A DNA stretch of 64,000 nt from Tetrahymena thermophila SB210 (taxonomy: Eukaryota; Ciliophora; Oligohymenophorea; Hymenostomatida; Tetrahymenidae), in the NCBI RefSeq assembly GCF_000189635.1, contig NW_002476544.1, positions 1-64,000 on the forward strand. The letters are read 5' to 3'. The position numbers and the translations under genes were made by a program. Shown one piece after another: positions 51,455 through 64,000 of the stretch (position 1 is its first letter; each line of letters opens with the position of its first letter). A model generated the notes under the pieces. It worked only from the letters and a program-made list of their open reading frames with translations. It was not told the origin of the DNA and searched no databases.

Positions 51455-54400
51455 TTTTTAAAAGTTAGTTAGAATTAATAAAAAATTAAATAAGTATTTC
51501 TATATAGATAGTCTTTTTATCTTTGTATTCTTCTTATAATTTAGTAATTAATTTATTAATAATTTATTCTTTGCAATTATGATTATTGCTCCTATTTAAA
51601 GCCAATAGTTATTTTTTACTTCTATTTTTAATATGTTTCAAGTAAGTAAGCAATATCAAAGAATTTGCTTACAATTCAACTTGTAATAATTATAATAATT
51701 ATAATTATATTCTTTTTTAGAATTGCTCTCACTCTCTCTCTCCTCACTCCCAACTTTGATTTTTAATTACTATTTTTACTATGATAATTGCTTGAATTTG
51801 AATATTAAATAATAATTTAACAAATTTTGATTAATTTATGATGGATGACATATTATTTTACAACAGAATCTATTTAATGCTTACTAGTCCACTATATCAT
51901 CAGCTATAAAAAGGTGATTAATTGATCTATTTATGTTACAAAAAATAAATAAATTTTCAAGTAAAGCATTCTCTCATTATTTAAATGTTCTGTGACAAAA
52001 TTTCTAAATACTTAGAAGCTAATTTCTTTTTTGTTATCCAATTTACATTTTTTTGTATTTAATTAACATTCACCTTTCTCACCATTTAAATTTAGTTATT
52101 TCATTGATATACGAACCAAAAAAATATACATACATCAAATTAATTCTTTTTTAGTAAGTTTGATTTGCTATTAAGTTAATTGCACTTTGCTTGTTTTTCA
52201 ATGTGATATATATATATCTCTCGCCTTTTTTCCTTGAAAATTATAAATATATAATTTAGCATAAAGAAATACCTACTAGAAGGTATTTGAATTTTAATAG
52301 AATAGCTAAAAATATAACACTTTTTAACTAAATTATTTCATATTCTAAATACATCTATAACCACTTAGACTTTACACAAACGACAAAAATGCAGCTTTAT
52401 ATTCAATAAAATAAATTTTTTAGATCAAATTTGTTTTTTTAGATAAAAAATATTATAAATGAAATCAACAAATAAATTTAAAAGTATTCAACAAACAATA
52501 GTATCACTTTTTTTGTTTGTTTTTCTTTAAAAATCTAAAATCTAAAATATAAAATATTATTTCTTAAATGAATCATAAATAAGTTATTTTATATATAATT
52601 TCAGTTTAATTGATTTTTTGCATCATAATTACTAATTTTTTTATATGAGTGATGTATAAATAAGTGTTATCAAAATAAAAAGGAAAAAAGATATTTTAAA
52701 ATTATATCTAATGTTTTTTGTAACCAATTTTGACTCTAAATATTAATTCAGCCTTAACATTCTATTTCCTAAGAAAAAAGTGAAATTTAAAAAAAAATTT
52801 TAATTTAGGCTTTGCTTTCTCCTAACATTTATTTAAAGAACTTTCCATTTTTTAAATAAATTGTATATCATTTTTATTTTTTGGTTATTAATAGTGTATT
52901 AAAATCAATTTTTTTTCTACTATATTTCTTTATCGCATTTTTCATTGGCATTTTATAAATGATTAAATATAAACTTTTATGAATAAACATTTATTTATCA
53001 AGAATTTTTATTTTTTTATTTAAATTTTTTTTTTTTGCATAATTTGTTTTAAAATTTATGCATTCTTTTAAAAATTTGAGTTTTTTACATAATAAAATGA
53101 TATTAGAGATTTTATATTGTTTTTTATATCAAACAAAAGGTAAAAATGAAAATTTACCAAAATAAATAAATTTAATATTTATAAATTCTAATTGATTTTC
53201 ATATAATTCATATCTTTTACTAAGAAGATTTATAGCTTCTGATTTATAAAATTTAGAAAACTTTCTTTAAAGTTTTAACATCGTCTAAATGAGTATTTCT
53301 TTTTAAATTATTACCATAAAAAGAAAATGTAATTCACTGAAAATGCTTGTTTACAATCTTAAAATTAATATAATGGAAATAATTTAAAATTCCTTCATCA
53401 ATTGAAATAACTATAAAGCCTTGAATTTAGTTATTACTGGGTAATTAATTTTTTTTAGTTCTATAACTCAAATATAATAACACTTAAGAAAAACCAGTAA
53501 TAATATCACACCTTTTTACATTATTATTAACAAACGAATAAAATTTGTGTCAAAATAATAAAAATTTATTGATTTCTAACGTTGAATTAAGTATTTATCT
53601 ATCAAGATTTCTGTCTTCTACAACTTTTAATTAATTACTCATAACTTCATTAAAAATATCGCACAAATAAATCACTGAATAAGTACAAGAAAATAAAGAC
53701 TTAAAAATATGTAATTTAAATGTTTAAACATTCAATAAAATTTTCAAAGCACTTTTATTTAAATTGCAATGCTAACTGGCAAATAGTCGCTAATATAATT
53801 TTTTTACAATAAATATATATCGTTTCCTCTGTATATTAAATTCGATTTTAGCTTTACAATCGTTTTAAAATGAAAATGAATTGATAAAATTGATATAAAT
53901 TTTCCCTTTTTATTAATTAAAAATAAATAGCATTATTCTCTTGCTTAATTTCAGATATTTGATTTACAAGACATTAAAAAATACAAAAGAATTTTTTTAT
54001 TAGATAAATGGGTCAGCTCTTTACTGGTTTGTTTATTTGTACTTTTGTTTTGTTCTTGGTAATTATATTAATAAATTAACGGACAAATTTTATTATTAAT
54101 CAACACTTAAGATTTGATTTAACTTGTATCATTCACACATTTATGTTTGAAAAATTTTACTTCATATTATTTGTAAAATATTGACTGATCTCATCAACAA
54201 ATAGTTAATCGAGGTTATATGACGAATTAATTAGCTATTATTATTATTATATAATAAACTATATTTTATATGATAAAAATAAGTTATCATAATTTAGTAA
54301 AGGAAATTATATTTTTTTATATTATCCTTTAATAATAATTTATCCTATTTATGAAATGTAAACAAAATTTTTATACAAAAAAATAACAAAACTACTAAAT

Positions 54401-55151
54401 AAATATAAGTTAATTTATAAAAAGTATTCATATTTTATTGTTTAAGAATAATAATTACTAGAATTGTGCTTTGAAATCAAATTAGGCAATTTAAATAACA
54501 TATTTGATCTATAAAGAAATAAAGGCTTTTTAAGATTCCAAACATACACATTAATTAAAATAAGAATATTAATCAATCAAATAAAAAAAATATCATAATT
54601 TCCATGAATTTTACTTTTTTATAAATTAATATTTTCAAAATTTTTTAAATATATTTTAAGCTACCTATACTTAAAAGTCTATTTACACTACAATTTTTTG
54701 AATAGAAATTTATATATTTATTTATTTTTTTGTGAAATGATCTGAAATTTTCTTTCCAAAAAAATAGATTCAATAATTTGAATATTAAAATAAATAATAA
54801 TTAATTAATTGATTTTGACAAAATTTGAGGTAAAGATAAAAGAATAAATAAATAAATATTTCATTAATTTTACTTAAAATTAATTATTCAAACATCAAAA
54901 ATATTTACAGAAAAATTTTTTCACTGAATAAATTTGAATATTACTTTATTTAAAGTTGCTAAAAAGATATAATTGGAGAAGAAATTAATTAATTAATTGA
55001 TAGATTCAATTAAATTATTTGGTAAATAGTTTTTATGATAAATAATTGTCAATTTTTTTATTTTCTTTTTTTAATATATTATTTTGTGTTAGATTGATAT
55101 TGATTATAAAAGTTTTTTTGTTTTAGTAATGATTGAGTAAATCAATTATTT
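51455..55151. other. Gene-poor A/T-rich region, 3.7 kb
   Basis: No gene supported. Contains a CT-rich microsatellite (near 51727), a TA repeat near 52207 and long near-pure A/T tracts. Confidence 0.5.
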
Positions 55152-58100
55152 TCAATTGACATCGTTAGTAAAGTATTTATTTAATGTAGAGTTTGTTGAC
55201 AATAAACTAATGTTAAATAAAGAGAAATAACTTTTTATTTACTCAATATCTGAAATTAGTTTTTTTTGTACTAGAATCCATACTCCCATTATCAAAGAAG
55301 TGACTAATACTATTTGAAGTATGAACAAAAAGAAAAATATGCTTTATATTTTCTGGCAATATGAAGAGGAAGTATGAATGAAGTATCTTCTAAATGAATC
55401 AACAGATTAGTTTATAAATTTTAATAGATTGTTTAAGTCAGTTAAAGAATTTCCATTGATGAGATTTTTTTTATAATAATCTTGAGATTATTTAAGACCA
55501 TCTGGAGTTATCGGGTAGTGGTTATAAAAATCCATCAAAGATTCCAACTCCTAGAAGGCCTTTTTTACAGTGATTAAAAATCCCTTTTGCAAAATTCCTT
55601 AATACAAATTATTGCAGTCGTTTAGAGTAAAATTTGTCTTAAAATACTGAGGATATTCTGAACTTGTTTAACACATATTACCAGTCAACATTTATTTATA
55701 GAAATTTTCATATTCGATTTCATTATAATTTGGTACGAAATCTTACTAAGCTAGCTATTCTACTATTTACAGATTTTGCAAATTTTCAGTAGCTTGACTA
55801 TTTATCAAATCAAGAAAAACACCTTATGTTGGATCTTATTTTCTCCAAAACCATTCAAGATTGAGTACTTGGGGAGCTGCTTCTTAAATTATTGTCCTAG
55901 CTATGGCATAAATGTCTATTTATTATGAAATAAGCCACTATTGATCTTTAATGTAAGGACCAAATAAAATTATGCTCAGCAAAGGCTGAATATTGAGAAA
56001 AACCAGTATTAATATACCTAAAAATAAATCTTTCAATGTAAAAAATTTAAAATCATCAAAAGAAGCCTAAAGTCTTTTTCTTTTTTGTAAGTTGGAGCTT
56101 TCAAACAGTTTATTACTCGTTTGCTAATCGCTTCTAGGAGATGCAAATGATTTAGAAAGAGCCTAACTTTGATTAATTTGATTTTTATTAGCTTTGTTAT
56201 TAGTGCTATTAAAAATACAAGTTTAGCAGTTCTGTTCTTTATATTCTTGTATTAGATTTTATAACTTTCCTACCTTTTGCTGGAGCTCCGATGGTTAAAA
56301 GCATCCAAGAAGAGAGAGCAATCTTTTCTTTTAGATTTGCTAAACTAAGACCACAGATGCTAGAATAAATATCAACGATATACTTGAAGAAAGTATAATT
56401 ATGAATGAAACATTATTATCGCTTTAGCTTTAGCTTAGCACACTATTCATATTGTCTTATACTTCATTTTGGAATGTTATGATGCTTTGCTTGAAATTTA
56501 AAATACTGTACCACAAGAAGTTTTCTCTGAAAGGATCTACCTTCATTATAATAAACAGCGATGACATATAATATTAAGTCAGAGCTTAAAATAAATCAAT
56601 AATAATATTATATGAATTTCCATTATCATCAGGTGTATTCTAAATATCTGTAATGTTGACAGTCAAACTTTGCAGCATTGTTATGAGATTAATATTTGGA
56701 TTGTTAATTAAAAGGTCGACATATGCTTATTTGTAATCAATGAATATATTTTACTAGTCTATTCTAGTTACATTCATTTCTTTAAGTTCATTTTGTCTAT
56801 TGATTGAAGGAGCATTTTCTTTCATTAAATAATAATAAGAAATTGATCTCATTGTGTCTAAAGTTTTCATGTACATAATCACAGGATTAGAAACTTTCTC
56901 ATAAGAACTAGAGAAATCATCGATACCGTTCATGTTTATATGGTAAACAATATAATTTACTAAGAGAAGCAAAGTAAGAGAAATAAAACCAATCATAAAA
57001 AAGTAAGATAAATTGCAAGCCATGCTTTTAGATTTAATTTTTCTTGATAAAATAATTTTATAAGTTGAAGTTCTACTAAAAAGCGATGATCCTATATTAG
57101 AAACTAGCGCTATTTCCTCTACAGCTTTGATAGGACTATTCATATTCTAATCTTCAGCAAACTCTACCTTTTTCTTTCCAACCTAGCTAGAAGGTGTAAG
57201 ATATAATGCGATTTCTTATTATGTGTCTACTCTCGCAGATTTAAAATCTCTCGTTGACATAACATTACATAAATCTTCTCCTGACAAAATATCTTATCTT
57301 CCAATTTAAGTTGGAATATTTATTTCTCTTCTACTGCTCATTAATTAGATGCTATTTAAATTAGTATTAAATTTTTATTAAAATCCAACAGTCTGTCTCC
57401 TTTCATTAATTTTGATAGTTTGTTAAGATTGAATTTTTGATGATGCATTTTCAAAGATAGAAGTTTTCATGTTTGCATTTATTTTTGATACTACTCTTTT
57501 TGAATCTATCAGCTAGCTTTATTTTTGAATTTTATCTTCTTTGTTATCTGAACTTAAGCTTTCTTCTTGCTCAAAGACAAAGCTATTAATTGCTGTTTAA
57601 ATATTTTATTGAGAGTTTTTTATGATATTTATTTAGTTATCATAGATTTGGAGCCTATGTTGAATTTCTTAATGACTATCTAACTCTCTAAAGTCTGATA
57701 TTTCTATATATTAATAGAGAGGCTTATTATCTAGCTAAATGGTTATCACCCTAAAAGTTATATCAAAAAAGACATGCGAGTTTATATTAAATTAGTTTAT
57801 TGAAGTATTCGATAGCAATTACGTTTAATCCTTCTTACCAATTATGTAAAATATCGATTGCTGAGTGCAATTATTTAAATCTGTCTGAATTCTTGTATAT
57901 TTCAAAATTGGAATAAACTCTTCAATATTTTTTCCGACTTTTATTAAAAATTGAATTAAGATTCTCGATAAAAATTAAAAAATAATAAAATTATACTTAA
58001 ATCTGATGTCTCCACAAAATTTAGATGGTAATAAAGTGATCTATTCAATCCTAAAATTCTTCCATCATTCTACAGAAGGATCAAGCCAAAAGGTAAATAT

Positions 58101-61001
58101 AATTACTTCACAAGCACACAAATCCCTATTTCGTCACTCATTTATTGAATTTTAGTCGTTAGCTTAACTGGTACTATAAAATTTTGCTCATTCATCCCAA
58201 ATCCAAATCTGTCTCCTATTAAAATAAATAATATATTTAATTTTATTGTTACAATTGATTTGTTTGTGTAAAAATAATTGAGAAAGTATAAATATTTAAG
58301 ATAACGCAAATACGTAATTAAGTTAAAAATAAATTGTATTTTTAAGTTATGTAAATATTAAATGTAACTAACTAAAAATATATTTTTAATGAAATCATCA
58401 GTAATAATGCAAATAAAATTAAGTATTAAAGTAAATTAGTTAAGTAATCTTAAATAAATTATTTACTTCCATTAAAATTAAAATATTAATTTTAAAATAT
58501 TCTATACTTATTTTAAATGAAAAATGTTACTTTAGTTTAAAAGGTAATGTCTATTTTGTGGATCCAATTAAAATGATTTGAGTAAATATTTTTCAGTTGG
58601 AAAAACTACTTCTAAGTTATAATCATTTAAACTAGTGCGTGAGTGCTAAATAATGTTAATAATTTATTCTGAGCAACTTTTTATTTTATAACTGTTGCCA
58701 GTAAACTAGCAATAAATAACGCCATCTTTTGGATTAATTTATTCAGTATTTTTATTTTAGATCAAAGCGTATTTTCTTGTCTAGCGCTGTTGCTCTTAGA
58801 AAAATTAAGTAATGTTTTAACAATTTTAATCAAAGGCTTCAAGGTAGATTTATCCAAGTATGTTTATGCCTTCATTGTATTCAGCGAATTTAGAGAGAAA
58901 TTTGAAGTTGTCTTTGATGTTATTCTTTTATTACAAGAGATTTTAAGAAATTTATTCAAGCTCTTTAAAACTTAATTAGTGGTTTTGAAGGTAATCATAA
59001 AAATTGACCATAGATTTTATGCACCTAATTATGTCATCCTCAAATTAATTTTTTTTCTACTCAAATTATATGACTTCTATCATTTCTAGGTGGTGATTAG
59101 AAGAGTATTGTCTCATAAATTGCTCATTAAATATTTGTGAGATACTCAGCTCAATTTCATAAATAATAGATTAATATTTTATACTTTATTACTTCAATTG
59201 AAAAGCACTATTTTTAATTGAAAAGTAGGCTTTAAGACACTCTAAAGGATCCTTGAGAATAAATAAAGTAAAGTAAATATATTAAAAGCCTACTCGAATG
59301 CTTTTGGTGTTATTTTTTTAATAATAATCTTAAATAATATCATGCATGTATCCAATCAAAAAGTTATGTCTGTCTTCTTCATCTTGCTCATTTTGTTACT
59401 TGATATAAGTGCCCTGTTTTGAATTATGAATTTTTTAAAATTGCTATTATCTGTAAAAACTCCTCTAATCTGAAAATAAATACTGGGTTCAAATTATCAA
59501 TCATTCAAACAAATAGTTAATTAAACTCATTTATAATGATATAAATTAGGGTAAATTTTTGTATTTGCTTCTAATTTACTCTCTGATTTTATATACTTTA
59601 AAGGTAAATGTAATCAGCTAGTTTATTTACTAAATATTCACAAAATTTGTGACAGAAAGTATCATTTTTCTTTTAAAATTTGCAAAAATTTTATAGCTTC
59701 GTTAATAATTTTAATAAATAATTTATATCTTTCAGAGGAGATAAAAGCTAATATAGAATAATTATAATTTTTCAAATTTACTTGATTGAATCTCTGACAA
59801 AAGCACTCTTTCTCTGTTAATTAACATTGCATTTGATGGTTGGAATAAATTGTTTCATATATCACTCCTTTGCCTCTTTTATATTAGTTATGATACAAAG
59901 GTAATTCTTGTATCAGCATATCAAACATTTGTTTTAAATTTTAACCAATATCTTTTTGATTACTTTTTACAAAAGTTAATCTGAATTAATTTAGCTTAAG
60001 GCATTCAAAAATCTAAGCAATCTTGAAGGATATAGGTAAAAAAACTAATAAAAAGAGATTATTTTGAGTTGTTTAATTTAAAAATTGATTGGATATAAGT
60101 TAAGCAATAGACTAAAAGCAGAGCGCTACAGCACAGCAAAGAGAAACACTTTGAATTTTTAAATTGCTGTACTCAGATTGCTTAAAATTGATATATAAAT
60201 ATATCAGTAAGCTGATAAACAAAGCTAATTAAGTAATAGTTTGTATCTTGAATACATTTAAGAATACTATAATCTAGAATATAATATATTTAAATATTAG
60301 AAAATCTAATTGATTTTTTTGCAGATAATTTGTGTAATCAAATGATAAGCTCTAGCTGTGATATTCAATAAATAAGCCTTTTAATTAATTAATTAATTCA
60401 TTATAATAAAGAAAATAGTTAATAAAATAATTTATGCATTCAGTTAATTTGTATTTTTTGTGCTTTTGCAATATCTTTTATTTAATGAAAACAATCAATA
60501 AAAAATGAAATAATATTGTATGTATGTATTACCTTTGGTGAAAGAAATCATTAAATAAATAATAGATGAACAATAAACCAAAAATACATATGATTATCCA
60601 GATTGTTTTATATTATATATGCAAATCAGCTAAAAAGGTAGATGAATAAAATAGCGATAAAAGCAATTATAGTATTGTAAAGAATTTATGGTACTCTCAA
60701 TAAATGAAGGTCTCTTATTAAAAAAGTAGAAAAACAAAGAAATTATAATAACATAGCTTAAATAAAGCACTAATTAAACAACCATTATCAACGTTTAGCA
60801 TTCATTAAAAATCTTGTCTAAGAAATCAAAACTCATTATTAGCGGCAGATGACATATACAATAAAATATTATAGCTACCATAGATAAAAATTCATTTATG
60901 CAACTAACTTTGAGTGATTGGCTTAATACTTTAATATAAAACAATTTAATATTTTCTTAAAAACCCAAGTGAGTTTTCTCAAAGTGAATTTGCTAAAGCA
61001 T
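55152..61001 (-). CDS. Multi-membrane PAS-domain protein of the ciliate TmcB-like family
   Basis: 1,723 residues in six exons (61001-60533, 60377-59782, 59747-59580, 59464-58531, 58215-57997, 57937-55152); summed length divides by three and all phases agree. Residues about 35-300 hold six to eight membrane spans (SMVAIIFYCICHLPLIM, LFISLLIYLYI, LFLLVFLPISF). Next is a helical region (KDPLECLKAYFSIKNSAFQL, SNHHLEMIEVIQFE) resembling the TPR-like part of this family. About 650-830 is a PAS-like sensor (DEIGICVLVK, PFGLILLQNDGRILGLNRSL, GKNIEEFIP). A long polar linker precedes four more spans near 1107, 1310, 1434 and 1664 with large loops between them. It is probably a membrane sensor; its signal is unknown. 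Minus-strand exons carry many TAA/TAG Gln codons and no internal TGA. A 34-bp intron (59748-59781) is very short. Confidence 0.8.
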
Positions 61002-62682
61002 CTTCTACAAATGAAACTGAGCTTTACTTTTTTGCTAATATTTATATCAATTTTTTGTTTTCTTTTTTAATTAAATTAATGATTACACAAGAGATAATTT
61101 TAATTCCCTTAATTTCTAAGTTTTCTCAAGATTTTTAATAAAAATTTTTATAAACAAAAAATTTTAATTTTTTTAAGCTAATTATTTCACATAAATGTTA
61201 AATCTAATTTCAATACTTGAATTGAGTTATCATTCAGTAAGATTAAAGCCTGGTTTCATTTTATTTATTTACTTATTTATTTATTTTCAAGTTTTACCTA
61301 AAAATCTAAAAACCCAATAAACATTTAGAACTAGGAATTTGAATGCTATATTACTTTTCTTCAAAAGATCAAATATCAATATTTAATATTTGTTTATTAA
61401 TAAATGTATTTTTATGCCTAAAATTAATTATTTTGATCATGAAAGTTTTTTTAGTAAAAAATTTATTTATTTTTTTGGATATCACTTAATTATTTTTTCC
61501 TTACTTTGATTTTGAAAAAAAAGCAAATATCATGTAGATTAATTTACAGAATATTTTATTTTATATTTTTGCTGATCATAACAAAAAATGTAAAAATTTT
61601 AAAAAATGCTAAAGGAAAAGAAATGTGGTAAAAAAATAAAGCATAATATAAATAGAAACCTTGTTCCTTTGATTACAAATTAAAAATAGACTGATTTTAT
61701 TTTTAAAATTTGTGAACATTAATTAAATGTGAGAAAATAAACTAAATAAAAAGGTAATTAATTGTTTGATAAAAATGTAACCAAAACCATTTAAATTTTA
61801 TTGAGTATTTTAATAAATAAATATATTTTAGAATTATAATTCTAATGATTAATTGATATTAAGTTTCATAATAAAAACTTTTGACTTAAATTGGAAAATG
61901 TTTCTCTCAAAAAAATGATATATATTTATTTTGTCATTATTATTTTTAGAATCAAAATAATACTACAAATATTAGTTTCATCATTAAAAAAATGCACACA
62001 TTAATTTTTATATTTTCTAAAACTAAGAAAATACATTAAAAATAAAATTTTCTTTAAAAACTAAAATTATTTAACATATTTTAACCTAAAATTTGTGTTT
62101 GTTACACTTTAAATTATTATTCCTAGGTTAATTCATTGATAGTTAAAAAAATTTTTTAATTTCTGATCAAATCAAATCAAATAAATTTATTCACCAAAAA
62201 ATTCAATAATTAAACTATTCTCTCATTATTGTTAGTTAATATTTTTATATCTGTAAATTCAGAATTGGTTTACGCTGATAATTTTTTTTGTTTGTTTATT
62301 TCTAAAGTTTTTTCAGTAAAAAACATTATTTTACTATATTTTGAATAAAGAAAATTAATCTAATAAATTAATTTTTTTATTAATTTTTATAAAATTTTAA
62401 AAAACAAATTAAAATTAAATTTATTAATTTTACTAATTTAAACATTATTAATAATAAAATTGTTTGATTACAAGTAAAAACATAAAATTATTTTATTCTA
62501 AAATAATATAATTTTATATATTATTGAATTAGTAAGTAAGTAATTTGGTAGTTAGCATTTTTGTTTGTTTGATTGATTGCTTAAAATGATTATATATTAA
62601 ACAATTTATTTTATGTAGTTTTTATTTTGCATAATACAATTAATTTTATTGATTTTTGATCGAATTTTTGCATATATTTTAA
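61002..62682. other. Spacer between two PAS-family paralogues
   Basis: 1.7 kb of A/T-rich DNA between the upstream end of the gene at 55152-61001 and the stop of the next minus-strand gene. No coding sequence seen. Confidence 0.5.
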
Positions 62683-64000
62683 TCAAAAAATGCCAAATTT
62701 ATTTGTTTAGAAATATTTTTTTATGATAACACTCTCTAGAAGGATGTCAACATGAAAGAGTGTTAAAGAAGATTTTGTTTGTATTAAGTCTTAGTTTATT
62801 GCTGAGAATAGCTTATTCCAACCTATAAAAATAGCTAAACACACAAAAATTAGCTAATACCAAAATAGGAAGTAGATAGTATTTGCAATAGAATCAGTAT
62901 ATTCAGCTGTAACATAATAATAATAAATATTTAAAGCTACAGCCCCATTTTCTATTGCAATGACTAAGTCATTTAGCTCAGTCAAAATATTTTACATTTG
63001 TTATAGCTTTTATATTTACTATTGTATATTTTGGAACTCTACAGGTGTGTATTCTGTGTATTGCATATAAATCTATGTAAAAACATCTATTTAGTCAACT
63101 GCATAATTATAGCTTTATATCATTCCCTTTGTCAAAATACCTTCAGCTAAGGTTTCACATTAAACTCCAGTTTAATTAGCCCTAAAATATGTTGGGTAGT
63201 TTATCATAACTTGACATATATCATCATTTACTATTTTATTGTAGAGATCATTGTATAAGACTTGGTTATATCTTGTAAATTAGGGTGGATATTATAAATA
63301 AGTTTAATAACTCTTCATTTTTTAATAGGTTGCCAATTCATTTTGCATATAATCAAAATACTATGTTTTAGTTGGATTTTAGTTGTTAAAAATGGCTTAG
63401 ATGTTATAGAATTAAGGGGTTATTATTTGTTATATTGCCACTATTAACTCGATTACTGCTTTCTTTGAGTCCAATAGCCACTGCTACTCTCTAACATACG
63501 TGCTCACTAATACCAAGTTTAATATAGGCTGAAAAACGAATGCTGCTATGAAAATCAAGCCAATTAAAACATGGATGAATTTTATCTTAGGAAGGCTATC
63601 AAATTAAGCTATTGAGCGTTTACGCTTTTATGAAAAATTCTAAATTTAATAAAACTTCCTAATTTCTTCTTCTTACTCAAGCTATTCATTTGAGAAAATA
63701 TTGCTACCTACTGATGAAATATTGCGACCTCCATTTAGCTTGTTTTATTTTTTTATAATCTTTTTTTAGATAAATTCCACAAATTCATTTATTTTTTATA
63801 TTTAGAGCTCAAGTAAATCAGGTCTTATTGACCCCATTAAAGAGAGAATTTATTCTTTTTGCTTTACAGATAAATATTTAATAACAAAGAAAACTATTAC
63901 AAGTAATCCAGCCATAGAAATTACTATTGAGAACTAAATCCAGTAGTTCTAAGTAGTGCCATTCAAAAAGCTGCTTATATTTGATTCAATGTATGACTAA
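62683..64000 (-). CDS. Second multi-membrane PAS-family protein (partial, C-terminal part)
   Basis: Open on the minus strand from the window edge to TGA 62685-62683, 439 codons, no intron seen. Order of parts matches residues about 1270-1723 of the neighbouring gene: a span near the start (VISMAGLLVIVFFVIKYL), a cytoplasmic Gln/Lys-rich stretch, a span IKFIHVLIGLIFIAAFVFQP followed by a QQWLLDSKKAVIEL loop, a long extracytoplasmic region with Cys (DDICQVMINYP, QTGVQCETLAEGILTKGM), and a last span (FWYQLIFVCLAIFIGW) before a short tail. Same strand and spacing as its paralogue, so the pair is a head-to-tail tandem duplication. The PAS and N-terminal parts would lie beyond 64000. Confidence 0.75.

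Noticed and set aside
62727-62763. Hairpin AACACTCT ... AGAGTGTT, possible terminator or small RNA
   Set aside because: It falls within the C-terminal tail codons of the minus-strand PAS-family gene, so no separate function is needed.

Overview
The window looks like nuclear DNA of a ciliate close to Tetrahymena. Base composition is roughly 80% A+T, intergenic DNA is long and A/T-simple, and introns are GT-AG, mostly 34-450 bp and very A/T-rich. Long conserved reading frames appear only when TAA and TAG are read as glutamine and TGA is the sole stop. All coding calls below use that code, so a standard-code ORF search cuts every gene here into short pieces. Gene models come from reading frames, splice-site phase and family motifs read by eye. 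No alignment or search was run, and family names rest on recognised motifs.

Left part (1-29.4 kb): a tandem array of one family of very large secreted or membrane proteins of about 3,250 residues. Each has a signal peptide, a Cys-rich segment, a long beta-rich (propeller-like) region, a right-handed parallel beta-helix region, a second Cys-rich module and a C-terminal multi-membrane domain. The array holds the 3' end of gene 1 (to 2048), an internally deleted relic (2376-about 4190), gene 2 (6473-16101, with a 100-N gap), a relic of a last exon (about 16505-17640) and gene 3 (19187-29350, with one apparent frameshift). In front of genes 2 and 3 lie tandem repeats of about 255 bp. Each unit is a copy of the gene's own 5' flank, including a start codon at the matching place. 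A long stretch of genes 2 and 3, introns included, is essentially identical and suggests recent gene conversion.

Middle part (30-48 kb): an ABHD11-like alpha/beta hydrolase (30240-31183, +) convergent with a VWA-alpha-kinase gene (31555-34559, -); two members of an unrecognised family of about 200 residues (36120-36722 and 43752-44351, both -); a poorly resolved or decayed coding region (37.6-40.3 kb, +); and a monothiol-glutaredoxin (PICOT-type) gene (46271-47527, +).

Right part (48-64 kb): the third member of the 200-residue family (50858-51454, -), then two minus-strand paralogues of a ciliate multi-membrane PAS protein family. One is complete (55152-61001, 1,723 residues in six exons) and one is cut by the window end (62683 to beyond 64000). 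Several 1.5-3.7 kb stretches between these genes show no coding sequence I can support. No rRNA, tRNA, CRISPR, transposase, reverse transcriptase or virus-like element was recognised.
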